Positions 12,155 through 23,290 of a DNA stretch of 64,000 nt are shown here, one piece after another. The stretch spans positions 310,001 to 374,000 of the forward strand of contig JAHQRK010000009.1 of assembly GCA_019828595.1 (NCBI GenBank), given 5' to 3'. Position numbers and translations under genes: made by a program. This stretch comes from Aphanomyces cochlioides (lineage: Eukaryota; Oomycota; Saprolegniomycetes; Saprolegniales; Verrucalvaceae). How positions within the stretch are numbered: position 1 is the first letter of the stretch; every line of letters starts with the position of its first letter. The notes under the pieces are model-generated. The model did no database searches and had not been told where the DNA came from. It was given only the letters and a program-made list of their open reading frames with translations.

Positions 12155-13621
12155 GTGGCCACCTGTCGAGCTCTAATTCAACCATTGAGACAGTTCAGAC
12201 GTGGCCTTTCCGACTTGGAGCTGAATCAAATTCAGTTTTGGATTTGCGCAGCGGTCGGCAAGATGTTTTTCAAGAGCCCGACGGCACTCTCGCAAGTGCT
12301 GATTGTAGCGTTTGTGTGCTTTACGTGCCCTGGTTTGTTCAATGCGCTCGGCAGTATCGCCGCTGGTATCAACGACGAAACGATCTCGTACAACGGCAGT
12401 GCGATCTTGTATGCGTTCTTTGCGGTGTTTGGTTTGTTTGGTGGCGGTGTGGTCAACATTATCGGTCCCAAGTGGACGCTCTTCATCGGCACGTGGGGCT
12501 ATGTCTTGTACGCGTCGTCGCTCTTGGTGATGGACAAGAACTTTGACAAGGTCGAGAAGGTGTACACGTCCGGTGCCAAGAACTATTTCTACGCGACGAA
12601 TGCGATCTTGGGCGTCTGCGCTGGTTTCTTGTGGACGGCGCAAGGTCAAATCTGCATGGCGTACCCGACGTCCGAGACGAAGGGCAAGTACTTTGGCATG
12701 TTTTGGGTCATTTTCAACTTGGGCGGCACGTTGGGCGGCTTCTTGGCGTTCGGCACCAACTACAACACGACCGGCAACGTCGCGTCGACTGCGACGTACA
12801 TTGTGTTTTTGGTGTTGATGTCTTGCGGCGCCTTCTTGTCGCTCGTGTTGGCGAACCCTGAAAATGTGATCCGCAACGACGGCACGGCGGTCAAGGTGGA
12901 ACGTTTGCCCAGTCCTGCGTCTGAATTGATCGAGACGGCCAAGGTGTTTTTGGACCCCAAGATGTTGTTGCTCTTCCCGTTGTTCGCGTACTCGAACTGG
13001 TTTTACAACTACCACTCGTTCTACAACACGGCGTTGTTCAATGCTCGTTCTGCGTCGTTGGCCGCTGCGTTCTACTGGGCGGCGCAAATGTTGGGTGCGT
13101 ACACGGTCGGTGTCTTCTTGGACCGTCCTGGTGCCAAGAAGTCCAAGGCGTTGAAGTCGATTTTCGTCATTGGTGTGCTCATCATGGTCATGTGGGCGTC
13201 TGCGTTGTGGATGCAGATCGACTTTGAGTTTGGTTTGGCGTCCAAGAAGAAGGGCATTGACTTCAAGGAAGGTCGCTACTGGCTCAAGGCGTTGTTGTAC
13301 ATGTTTTGGGGTTTCAACGACGCGATTGTGCAAGTGTGGTCGTACTGGCTCATGGGGCAATACTCGGACGATTTGGGCACGTTGGGACGCTATGCTGGTT
13401 ACTACAAGTGCGTGCAATCGGGCATGGCGGCCGTGTCGTGGCGCTTGGGCGGTATTCCCATCTCGGCCAACGCGTCGTTGGCGATCAACTGGGGTTTGTC
13501 CTTCGTCGCCCTCATCTGCGCTTACATTTCCGTGCGTGTCTACCTTGACGGCTCGACGGAAGAGTACAAGATGGTCGACACGCCAGAAGAGAAGAAGGAT
13601 GGCCTGATGATGGCGCATTAA
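12155..13621 (+). CDS. UNC93-like major-facilitator transporter
   Basis: An uninterrupted frame encodes 488 residues with about 11-12 hydrophobic spans. The opening segment (FFKSPTALSQVLIVAFVCFT) followed by PGLFNALGSIAAGI, and later FFATNAILG-type and WTAQGQICMAYPT-type stretches, are typical of the UNC93/DUF895 branch of the major facilitator superfamily. Animal and plant members are endomembrane or plasma-membrane proteins; the substrate here cannot be told. Strong preference for G/C at third positions sets this gene apart from its neighbours and suggests high expression. The start is uncertain: ATG 12155 is used, but ATG 12263, just before the conserved core, is a good alternative. Confidence 0.85.
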   Translation: MATCRALIQPLRQFRRGLSDLELNQIQFWICAAVGKMFFKSPTALSQVLIVAFVCFTCPGLFNALGSIAAGINDETISYNGSAILYAFFAVFGLFGGGVVNIIGPKWTLFIGTWGYVLYASSLLVMDKNFDKVEKVYTSGAKNYFYATNAILGVCAGFLWTAQGQICMAYPTSETKGKYFGMFWVIFNLGGTLGGFLAFGTNYNTTGNVASTATYIVFLVLMSCGAFLSLVLANPENVIRNDGTAVKVERLPSPASELIETAKVFLDPKMLLLFPLFAYSNWFYNYHSFYNTALFNARSASLAAAFYWAAQMLGAYTVGVFLDRPGAKKSKALKSIFVIGVLIMVMWASALWMQIDFEFGLASKKKGIDFKEGRYWLKALLYMFWGFNDAIVQVWSYWLMGQYSDDLGTLGRYAGYYKCVQSGMAAVSWRLGGIPISANASLAINWGLSFVALICAYISVRVYLDGSTEEYKMVDTPEEKKDGLMMAH

Positions 13622-13658
13622 GTCTAGAGAAAGCTTAGATAAATCGAACCAGCAATGG

Positions 13659-13679
13659 TATATATATATATATATATAA
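13659..13679. repeat. TA dinucleotide microsatellite
   Basis: About ten TA repeats lie just downstream of the UNC93-like stop codon, probably in its 3' untranslated region. Confidence 0.8.
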
Positions 13680-14819
13680 ATCTTCCAGTCCATGTCGACT
13701 TTGTATCGACACCGTCGTCATGAATGGCATCGCGATATTTTTGTTCCGCAATCAAGAACGCGAACTCTCTGGCGCTGTGGTCGGTCGTTCAGCGGCTGGC
13801 ACGAAGAGGCAGCAGCCGTAGAGAATCGGCACTTTTGTCACGCGAGACAGTCCAACGCGCACCTACAGTCGGCCAAGATGACCAACAACTTTGAATCGCA
13901 GCGCGTGAGTAATCTCGAGTGGATTTCATGGCTTTGTCTCATGTCATAAAGCTCGCGTTGGATGGATTGCGAGCGTCCTCTATGGCCGTACTGTAGTTGA
14001 AAACGCTAGACACAACTTAGCTAAGGCGTGAGCTATACAATGGCGACAGCCTGCTTGACACGCTCGTCTTTCCAGCAAGTTCTTTCCGCTGGATTCATAT
14101 CAGGGACGAGCATGGCCGTTAGGACTAGACCCAAAGGCAGCAGCGTTGACCACACTCAACCGGTATTTTATAGCTTCATGCTGGCATTGCACCTCGACGC
14201 CAGACACGGCGAATAAAACGTTGTGATGTCTTCCATGGAGCTCCATTTGCGCCAAGATTGCATTCGATGACCACTGCCTTGATGGATTGTGGACATGAAG
14301 CGGTGACTGTCTTATGGATGACGACTGCAGGCTCGCAACTAAGCTGTCCTTCTCTCGACGCACAATTTCGAGCTCCAAAACGACGCAGCTTCGCCTAGCA
14401 GCTTAGCTAGGCGAAGCTGCTATACTCCCGCAAGACTTTGAATTCCGCAGTGCTAAACCACCACAATGAACATGCACTATATATTCTAAACAATATATTT
14501 AAATATTTTGTGAAAATATATTTATTTCTACGACACTGGAATATGAATATATTTATTTCTCAAGGTCATTATTTCTTGATCTCCACAAGACACATTTTCA
14601 GGCGGATGGTTCCGATATGTACAAATAGTTGTGGTTTACGCAAATTTTGAGCGAAAAATCCAAAGCGCAAAGCAAAACGAGTTCAAAGATATCGATATAT
14701 ATAAGATTTTGTATGCATTATCACCTGCATTCAAGATATAGGCGTTTTGCGCAAATTAAGCGCAAAGCTGTATCCGGACAGATTTTGTCGTTTCCCTCAT
14801 TGAAAGAAAACGACGCCCT
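13680..14819. other. Intergenic: no supported gene
   Basis: Several frames of 60-90 codons occur on both strands. None has a recognisable motif, and they overlap each other in conflicting frames. After 14440 the sequence becomes AT-rich, as at the edges of the mobile elements that follow. Confidence 0.4.
14385..14420. repeat. Perfect 15-bp stem hairpin
   Basis: GCAGCTTCGCCTAGC (14385-14399) and its exact reverse complement (14406-14420) are separated by six bases. It may be a fragment of a foldback repeat end; it lacks the T-run of a terminator, and no such element is expected here. Confidence 0.7.
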
Positions 14820-17014
14820 ATGGGACCATTGAAGCGTAAAGCCAAAGACGTGCAAGAAGACAGTGAGCGAGGAGATTCAGTTCTCTTGCAGAGAATTCAT
14901 TCTTCGTCTAGGGCTCAATATGAAGCCATTAAACGTAGGCTTGCTTCTTGGATCGGAACAAACTATCCCAGATGCGCGAAATCTGGCAACATTCTTTTAC
15001 ACTACCTGTCGATGTAAGCAAGCATTTTTTGGCTTACTCAAGTGTAAAACGTGACCCAAATGGCTCCGTACTCCTGCCCGAGCAGCCCAACTGATTCTCG
15101 ACCATTAATGGGATCAAAAGCGCAATCAAATACATTTACAAAGAAGCAAAATGCAAAATGGACGAGGATTTAGATGACATGATGAAAGGTAGATGTCAAA
15201 GTTGCGTTATCATATTGATTAATGTAGATTTTGCCAGTGGATATGTCGCAAAATTCAAAGAGGACGGTAAAATGTCCGTGCGCGAGGGAAAGGTGGCTCT
15301 GTCAAAAGAAGGTGCGATTTTGACTTGGATTTGGTGGACATACAGTTTATATTGGGTAGGTTATCGATTTCTGGCCAGCAAAGCATGTATCTTTCAACTA
15401 TAGCGCACACTTTTCTCCTTTTGTCGTGGAATCTGATGGCAAGAGTAGTGTCTTCTGCTTCGATTCGTTTTGAGCACATTTCGTGGAGCGGTTGGCATTC
15501 GCCATGCCATTTTCTCACTAGGGTTATAGATGATGCCATGGTTATTAAATTTTATCGCAGCAAAAATGATCAAGAGGGAGACGATTGTGTGCCAAAGCAT
15601 GTCTATGCAAATCCTAGTGAGCCAGAAATATGCCCTATTCTGAGGTAAATGTTTCTTTAAGTTAACGTCATAAATGCTATTTAGCTTAGCGATTCGTGTT
15701 TTCACCCTTGGTCACCAAGCCGAGCTGTCGTCGACACTTGTCTTTGGACCAAGTACACAAGACAGGTTCTCACAGTGGTTGCTCTCGACATGTTCAGCAT
15801 TTGGGGAAGACATTGTCGCGATGGGCATGCGAATAAGCGATCTGGGGACACATTCGTGTCGCAAAGGGGCGGCAAGTGACTTGTCGACAAACCCGGGTGG
15901 CCCCCAAGCAGTTGCTGTATGGCTCAGAGCTGGTTGGAGTCTTGGACCTGTGCAGGGAAGGTATATTTTTGCAGGCTCTGGTGGAGATCGATTTGAGGGC
16001 GAGCAGCAGCAGGTCTGTATTCGTTAACTTCATGAATTGGAATTAAATTTCTATGTTTGCAGGTTTAGATATCAACGACTTCTCTCTCTCGGTCCTTCCA
16101 CCCCATTTCACAGGCTCTGTCCTTAGCAGTCACGAATGGCAGCAAATTCTGCCCGGCTACAGTAGTTTCTACCCTGCTTCCTTTCGTCCCGTACTTCCAT
16201 TTTTGCTAGCTTCTCTAGTGTATCATTCCAAGTGGCCCACGAAGAATCTCGATGAGTCGCATCCCCTGTTTTTGTCCCCTGTGTGGACTTCAAGCATACT
16301 TATTACCCTCTGCCCTCAAGTTTGCTCAGAGTTTTTGATTTGTGAGTCGAGTGGTTTGCGAGCGACAGAAATCCCACCAACCGTTGTCTTCGCTCATAAA
16401 CTCCACACCGTCGAAGAAAGCTTAAAAAGCGTGGCTCGGAAGGTTGACATCGTCTGTGAACAAATCAAATGCATTCCCGAAAAGATAATGCAAAACCCAC
16501 CAATTCCAGAGAGTTTTCTTCTGGACGAAATGGACAAAATGCGGCAATGCATTGTGGGCGAAATTCGAAAGGCTGGATATTTTGCTGCTATGCCCACTAT
16601 GAGTGTGTCAAATAGTTCGAATGATTCCTCTTATATACCCCCACCACCCAGCTCTAAAAGCCGTGAAGGTTGGATTTGGGACAGCAAACTCCATCCCGTT
16701 CCGGCAAGCTTTCGTTTTCCCAAGGTAAACTGAGCGATCTCTGGAATATCTGGTGGGGTGGCTTGGCTGATCGAAGTATTGGTCCATTGCGTCACTTGTC
16801 TACTTGGGTTTTAAGAGACGCCAATGATAAAGCAAATCTCTCAAAGACCAGGAAAGTTATTGGCCATTTCATTCAAACTTCTGGTAAGACGACGAACGAA
16901 ATTGCTAAAATAATTGAGTCCGAGCGAAACGAACTATTTCTAACGTGTTTACCACAAGTACTGGAAGCAGCTTATGGAGTTGCCTCTGGACCAGCGGCGA
17001 CTGAACAATCTTAG
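14820..17014 (+). pseudogene. Tyrosine recombinase of a Crypton-like transposon, copy 1, with short introns
   Basis: Joined segments give an N-terminal helical domain (RAQYEAIKRRLASWIG), the stretch ISWSDDAMVIKFYRSKNDQEG, then ANPSEPEICPILSLAI and a catalytic region with the box-II motif HSCR, the tryptophan of RAGWSLG and the likely nucleophile in GRYIF. LSVLPPHF follows, then a coiled region and a C-terminal GCR1_C-like segment beginning KLHPVPASFRFPK and LWNIWWGG. Introns at 15189-15227, 15312-15359, 15491-15529, 15645-15684 and 16023-16062 (39-48 nt) restore the frame. Inactivating changes remain: a frameshift near 15010, TGA at 15092, a frameshift near 15390 and a one-base loss near 16720. 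Family assignment rests on these motifs; Cryptons are circular-intermediate YR transposons common in oomycetes. Confidence 0.8.
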
Positions 17015-17727
17015 CTACGTCACTCTATATGGATCATTAAACAAGAAAATCTAGATTTGTACCTTTGTTGGAGAGAATCAATCGACCATGAAAGTCTTGC
17101 CACCACCACATATATGTTCGTGGCTAATAAGTTTACATTCAAGGGAGGCATTTAGATCCTACGGGTAATGCGCTTGTGCACTTGGTTTGCAATGCCATTG
17201 TATTTGATACATGTGTCTTGTAGTTTTTGTCGTGATTGACGCAGCGTTATAAGGCTAGTGCTGCTGTTTCGTTGGCTCCCTCCATGAGCACGAGCCAAAG
17301 GTTTCATCTTTCTAACGATGTAGCGTCTGGATAACTCATTTAGATGCTTTCACTGGATAAAGCTTGCTTACCGACGTCGCTTAGGTCATGGGCAAGAAGA
17401 CTTCTAGGCGGACATCAAAGGTCAAGACGGATGCAAGCTTGCTGTTCCATTCTACCGAAGGCCAGGACACCCCATTCATATGCGTTTGTTCATTTGGAAA
17501 CGAGGAAGAAGCGAGACAGCAAGATGTCCATGCCAGGAAGTCTGTGTGTGCGAATCTGAAAGTGGACATGTCAATATCCGCATAAGCATCGCGTTATCCG
17601 TTTTGCGTTGGGTTTTGCGTAAACCCCTCATTATCATTAAATATGAAGCAACCAAAAGGTCTAATAAAGGTCTATACCGCTTGACTAACGGCCATGGGGA
17701 TATCATAGAACTTGAAAAACGAGAAAT
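17015..17727. other. Spacer between the two recombinase units
   Basis: No gene is supported. A frame of about 70 codons near 17344-17559 lacks any motif. The right part is AT-rich and leads into the left inverted repeat of the next unit. Confidence 0.4.
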
Positions 17728-18303
17728 AAATATAAATTTTGCGGTCATGACCAGGGTCATGACCAAGAAAATAAATATCAGAGATATAATTTCCAAATTG
17801 GCTGTTTCTGAATAAATATTCGAGATATATTTAACTCTGGTCATTTTACTAATTTTAAGCTAATACAAACACTCGTCGTCATCACTCCTGCCAAGGTCAA
17901 GACTATCATGCTCCATGATGAGAGCCATCTCGACTGCTAGAGCGGTCATTATAAAGTTTACATGTCTTGTGATGCCTAATTTAAGCTTGAAAACAAGATT
18001 TTCGGTGTCCTATTGTGAAAGAAAATGAAAAAACAGAATATTTTATCCTGGTCATAAAACGACCAAAAATGAAGTATGACCGCAGTCATGACCGAGAAAA
18101 CTCCATATAGTTCCGAAAAATATATTATGCATTCGATTCCAAATTGGACTGGGCTGACCGTGGTCACCACCTATTTTAGCGGTTTTTATGACCAGGAGTT
18201 TATATTCGCAAAATATGTTTTCCGGATAGTATAGGCGTAAATCTTTACGAAGAGACAAAGTCGCATTTCCAGTGCAATTCTTTCTTCAGTCCCTGTTTCT
18301 GGA

Positions 18304-20529
18304 ATGAGACGTCTCACGGGAGAGCGGCCCCCCAACACAGGAGCGACAGTGCAAATGGATTTGCGGGGTGAAAAGGATTTACGACTACACATGCTTGAAG
18401 AAGAGGCCCTGACTCGTATCAATATCAATCAGAAGGCGTCGCGACCAATGAACACAAAGATTCAGTATAGCGGCAAGCAAATGGAATACTTCGCATGGAA
18501 TGCAGAGCTAGGGTACCCTGACGAGCATGTTTCCGATGCTAAAATGATTCTCTTCCTATCCCAAATGCAAAATCGACAGCCTCGTCGACGTGGTCGCAAG
18601 AAAACTAAGCTCACAGCCAGTTGCGACAGTGAAGCTCATGTCTATGACAGTGAAATAATTGGTGAAGACCAGAATGCGCGAAGTGTTGGATATCATGCCC
18701 TTGCTGCCTACACAAACGCTTTGATGGACCTGTGGAGAATGCAGTATCAACTTGGTCAAAATCCCCGACATCCTATACGTCCAGATGCAGTGAAAGCATT
18801 GTTGAAGCAAAAAAAGATTGAGTCCATGCGTGAAGAAGACGAACAATTCTCTGATCGTGGACGAGGAACTATGATTGACTGTGTTGGTGTCGACAAGTTA
18901 TCTAAAGTTGCCGACTCGTTCTTTACCGAAAATTCTGAGCTTGGATTGAAGCACAGTGCTGACAACCTTATGTCTTTTGCATTATGCTCTCATGGTGACA
19001 ACATGAGGTCATTGAAGTTGTCAACAATTGGTTTAGTTGAATGTCCAAACGAAGGCGTTCGTGGTGCTAAGCTTTTCAGATGTGTGTGGAAAAATTAAAA
19101 AAAAATCAGTATGACAACATCGAAGAGACCACAATGCTCCGCCACAAAGATGTCAGGCGTTGCCCATTTGGGGCTTTAGCGATGTACTTCTTTTTTTCGT
19201 TGGCAAATAGGAGACGAGCCCTGGCCCGACTTCAGGAATGCCTCAAACTGGTATGACATATATGTTTTAAAGGGCAGTAACCCCACTTCCCAAATGCAAT
19301 ACTCGTCGCAATATCAAGCAATAAAGGAAACGTTGGGAATAGAAACAACTATCAGAACGCAAAATGGACGAAAACTCGCAGCAATGTCAGAGAATTATGG
19401 TGCGCGTGGTGAGTCAGTCGATAAACAAGGCCACTGGGCGACAAAAAGCAGAAATGGCGCTTATGCAAATCATGTTGTTCCATGGGATTGCGTCCGAGTG
19501 CTTGCTGGTTTTGGCCCCGAGAGCAATCGCTATCATATTACGCGAGATCTTCTCAAGCCACCAAAGAGTTTGCGCGAGGCTGTGTTTCCATTACTCGAAA
19601 CGTCTCGCTACCAGCTCTTACAGGCAAAATCCCATCGAAGCGAAATTGCTGGACCAAATTTCTTCGAGTTGCTGGACTATATGCGAGATGTGGTTCTGCA
19701 AGATGCAGCAATATTGACTGAGAGGGAAGATTTCAAATGCAACGTCGTATTTGCTCATCCACTTTTTAAGACAAATGACTTCATTGACTTCAAAAAAAGT
19801 CTTTTGGAGCTGATCTTGCAATCGCCCTCACCTGAATCAACAAGACTACACGAAGCAGTTCCACTTGTTGCTGAAAGTCTTGAAGGAATAAGAAAAGACT
19901 CAGCAAACATCCTTCAGCACCTATCAGATATGACGGTAAAACTTGCCCAAGTTGAGAGCTCTGTCACCTCAGGTCCACCTTTCGTTGAGAAATTTCATAC
20001 AAACGTTGCTCAAGAGTTGCGTTTCAGTATACAAAATGCCTTATTTGAAGCTGCAAAGTCTCTTGGAAGCACTGGTGCCAACATTAATCACTGTAACTCT
20101 AATGATGTCAGCGAAGTCGAAGCTTCTAGAAGCAACACATCGTCAAATCAATGCATCTCAAATATCCCAACCGATCAAACAATTCGACAAATTCGAATGA
20201 GCAGGCAGATACACACAGTGACTCAAGCATGGCAAGAATTTCAGTACGGCCTGCCGTCACACACATCAATTCGGGAAGTTGAAATGACTGAAGGACCGAA
20301 ATGGCGTACAAGCAATGCTGACACTCGATTCTTCTTACGTCGGAAGCCATTATACAATGCAATTCTTCTGGGAATCAAAGAAGGTGAAGTAGAGCAAGGC
20401 ATTGTTGAATTCTTCGAGGCTCTCCTACCAGAGAAGAAAACGTTGCGCGGGCTTTGCTCGTTCATCAAGACGAAGCTCCACAGCAGGGACACGACAACTT
20501 TAAGCTTCTTTGAACATTTTCGCGAATAA
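18304..20529 (+). pseudogene. Crypton-type tyrosine recombinase with GCR1_C domain, copy 2
   Basis: Three segments in frames 1, 0 and 1 make one protein. Residues 1-264 (18304-19098) have the N-terminal DNA-binding part (NTKIQYSGKQMEYFAW, YHALAAYTNALMDLWRMQYQ). The middle (19113-19256) reads MLRHKDVRRCPFGALAMYFF. The last part resumes at about 19249 with WYDIYVLKG and YSSQYQAIKETLG, the box-II position NGR (glutamine where histidine is usual), and the probable nucleophile in GAYANHVVPW. A coiled region and a clear GCR1_C domain (VTQAWQEFQYGLPS to RRKPLYNAIL) close it. Frameshifts lie in an A-run near 19096 and near 19250. The rest is well preserved, so decay is recent. It differs clearly from copy 1 and is a separate lineage. 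Confidence 0.82.
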
Positions 20530-20815
20530 TCAAAGTTTAATCACCGTACATGGCCTTGATTTTCGTCTTGTCAGCATTGCAAGTATTGCCACCTTTTTAA
20601 TCGATGTTCAGCTTGCTAGATAAATAATCATCATTTATGTTTGGATTGGTATATCTTTCGACCATAGTAAAATCAAGTTGTTCACGAAATGGAAAATGAA
20701 TTTTTTACTTCAGGGAAAGACCATGATTTATTTCTCTCCTATCTCCTAAGAAAAAAGATTTGTATGTGGGTATATTTTTCGACCATACTAAAACTAAGTA
20801 AATGTGAAAAGTCAT

Positions 20816-21690
20816 TTACTTTTTAGTCGCGCGTTTGATTTTGCAAGCGGTACACAAGCAAAACTCAAATTTGTAGTCATCGCCATAGTTCACAGTGATC
20901 TCTTCTCCAGCTGTAATTGTTCTCATTGCAGAGATTGCAACCCGTGGAAAGCCTTGTACATCCCATTCTTCAAATCTTGCATTTGGTGAGCATGAATGAT
21001 TGACGAATCGACTGATGTTCCCTGAGATAGAAGCATCGATGTGCTGTCCAGTGGACAAAGTGAAAAGATATGTGGATCGATGGCGATCTTGAATCAACGT
21101 GGCCTCTTCAGCTGTGACAATTTTCCCAACATATTCCAGAATGATTCCACGATTCTTGATATCACTTGTTGCAACCACACCTTTTCCTCGATCTTCTGTG
21201 TCAAACAATTCAACTTCTGGAAATACACCATTCGTCAATTTCCGATTTCCACATGATGGTCCCAAGGAACAGTCAGTATTAGTGCACTAAATCAGCTTAC
21301 ATTTCTTCGGACATTTCTTCCACAGACACGAGGGCATCGACAGGCTCTTGGAGGCTGGCTCTCCAAGTCATCTACACCTCCAACGTATGTTGTGGTGTGT
21401 ATGTAGCCATTCTTTTCAAACTCAATTTTTGAGATCAGACGCTGAGCGAAGCACTTTTTTGGCGTCGTAAGATTTGTCCTCCAAAAATGAAGGGCACGAT
21501 TGCACGATCTCGTTTAGGGCGGCAGTCGTTGTCAAGTTGTCTATCCGGGACAGTCTTTTTTTCACAGTGGCAATGTTTTCCGAGTATTCTCTCTGACAAA
21601 TTTGATTGTTGCGTGCCACGGTTATTCTTTTCTTGGCATTCTTCTTCGGCCACGCCCGAAAAGTTTCGTACTTTACGCCGATTTCTAAAC
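20816..21690 (-). pseudogene. SET-domain histone-lysine methyltransferase-like gene, slightly broken
   Basis: Read leftward, an AWS/pre-SET cysteine cluster (CRCPRVCGRNVRRN, then DCSLGPSCGNRK) leads into a SET domain with the hallmark motifs RFVNHSCSPNARF and GEEITVNYGDD, and a post-SET remnant CLCTAC; the stop is at 20816. Upstream about 90 residues (from about 21690) form a basic helical region of unknown type. Two lesions interrupt the reading frame: one extra A in a run near 21428, and a 14-nt GT...AG stretch at 21287-21300 whose removal rejoins the cysteine cluster in frame. The SET domain itself has all key residues. No in-frame ATG opens the SET part, so it needs the upstream region. 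It sits tail-to-tail with the recombinase inside the same inverted repeats. Confidence 0.75.
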
Positions 21691-22134
21691 AAATTCACCT
21701 TGAGTCAATAGATCGCCATCTCTCTTCCTTTTTTCCGAACGTTCGATGGACTTGACGATGAATTGCGTTGAGTAGTTTATGTTGGCTGCACCACGGGGCA
21801 TTTTTGTTTGTGTGAAAACTTGCCACTGTCGACGTTTTCCGGACGAGAAAAATATTTTAAATATATATACAAAAATCTATATATATATCTTAAATATCTT
21901 TGTTTCCAGTCATGACCCTGGTCATGACCGCAAAATTTATATTTCATGCTTTCATCTGTGTCCGGTTCATACGCTCGCTAACCGGTTACGATTGTGTGGT
22001 TTCAACAACATCACTTTAGTACTGGAACATCATGCAAACGACTGGCAGTGGTAGAGCAAAATGTGCTTGTCTTCTTGCTTCTAGATGGACCTCTCACGCA
22101 GATCCACCCTTCCTTGTGACTCGAGTGCCATTCA

Positions 22135-22231
22135 GGCCCGACCACAAAGCACCTTCAACGATATTCCAATATAAATATCGTTGAAGGTGCTTTGTGGTCG
22201 GGCCATATTTATATTGGAATATCGTTGAAGG
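22135..22231. repeat. Perfect 30-bp hairpin with a third, nested arm
   Basis: 22135-22164 (starting GGCCCGACCACAAAGC) is the exact reverse complement of 22175-22204, with a 10-nt loop. The next 27 bases (to 22231) repeat the arm core ATATCGTTGAAGG plus the loop in inverted order, so the left arm can pair with either copy. No coding sequence is involved. It resembles a foldback or MITE remnant. Confidence 0.75.
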
Positions 22232-23290
22232 AAGAATATTTTTTTCACGATATTATTATGGTGAATTCCGTCCAAATTTGCCAATTTCAGGCAATATGTC
22301 CAATCGCCTGGAAATCTTCCGGACAATATGATTGGCTAAAAATAATTTTACTATCAATTGATTGGCTGAAAACTGACCTAAGTTTATGAGAGAAAAGCTG
22401 CAAATCTCACGTCATCTCTATGACTCTGAACAACCTTCCACAGCGACCCCACCTCGAAGAGAATTCCACATTATTCAGCGCTCCCCACGTTGAGCGTACA
22501 ACGAGTGGAGAGGCCTTTGGCCTCGCCAGCGCAGCGACGAAGCTTCGTCGATTTCGTGTACCATCCCGATCAAGGCTTCAACCAAAGGTCAAAATAACCT
22601 TCTAAAATTGATATTTGTATTATATTTCGAAGGTCCGGCGATTTGCTTGCGGTTGATTCAACCAATCGCCGGAGGAAATTTTGAGTAGAAAGCACAGTAT
22701 GATATTTTTCTGAAAGTTCATGATATGACGATGACAACCGAACGCTTTTTACGAAACCCAATATCATTATATCGATTTTTTTCATGATATTTTAAAAATA
22801 TCATATTATTTTGTGACCACCGAACGCGCTCTAATATACATATATGTGTACTAGTATTCGCTATTTGGATTCGTTTTTTGTATCAATCTCCAATCGCGCC
22901 AATACATTGGATGAATGAAAATTAGAACAGTACTTTCTCTCATGGGAACTGTACTTTCTTTAATATTTTATTCAGCCAATCACAATCGCCCAAAATATTT
23001 ATTAGCCAATGGCGTCGATTGGTGAATCGATCCATCGAATCTTTCCGAATTTCAAATTGACGATGAGTCAACTTGGACAATGGCCGAACGCTAGTAGGCT
23101 TGTTTCTTCCAGCAAGAGCTAAAAGCGGACGGATGTTGAGCTCGCAGTTGTCGAATGCATTTCTCGCCTTGATCATGTCATCTTTGGCGTTCTACCTACA
23201 ACCGCTCGTCTCACACATGATGATTTTGAAGGATTTGATTGACAAGAAAGATGGCTCACGACACGACCACCGATGTAAGGCGTACACTGC
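22232..23290. other. Intergenic repeat-like sequence
   Basis: AT-rich sequence with several inverted ATTGGCT/AGCCAAT motifs (22330-23020) and a short GC-richer patch at 22490-22590 with the palindrome CGACGAAGCTTCGTCG. No gene is supported. Confidence 0.45.

Larger units (their letters stand above)
17728..21944. mobile_element. Candidate mobile unit: recombinase and SET-domain gene between 36-bp inverted repeats
   Basis: The sequences 17728-17763 and 21909-21944 are exact reverse complements over 36 bp, each containing two copies of the palindrome-like GTCATGAC (as GGTCATGACC AGGGTCATGAC). Variants of this motif recur inside the left end at about 17760, 18080 and 18160. Between them lie a tyrosine-recombinase gene (plus, 18304-20529) and a SET-domain gene (minus, 20816-21690), arranged convergently, and AT-rich subterminal sequence. 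I see no clear target duplication. Classic Cryptons lack terminal inverted repeats, so either this is a different arrangement or the repeats belong to another element into which the recombinase inserted. Confidence 0.55.

Noticed and set aside
12173..13693. 506-codon open frame antisense to the UNC93-like gene
   Set aside because: It is the shadow of a GC-biased coding strand: its product is low-complexity and Arg/His-rich, with no domain, and the plus strand encodes a clear transporter.
20816..21265. SET domain alone as a complete 149-residue gene
   Set aside because: It has no ATG at its start (the first codon is TTG, a leucine of the pre-SET region), and the cysteine cluster upstream belongs to it.
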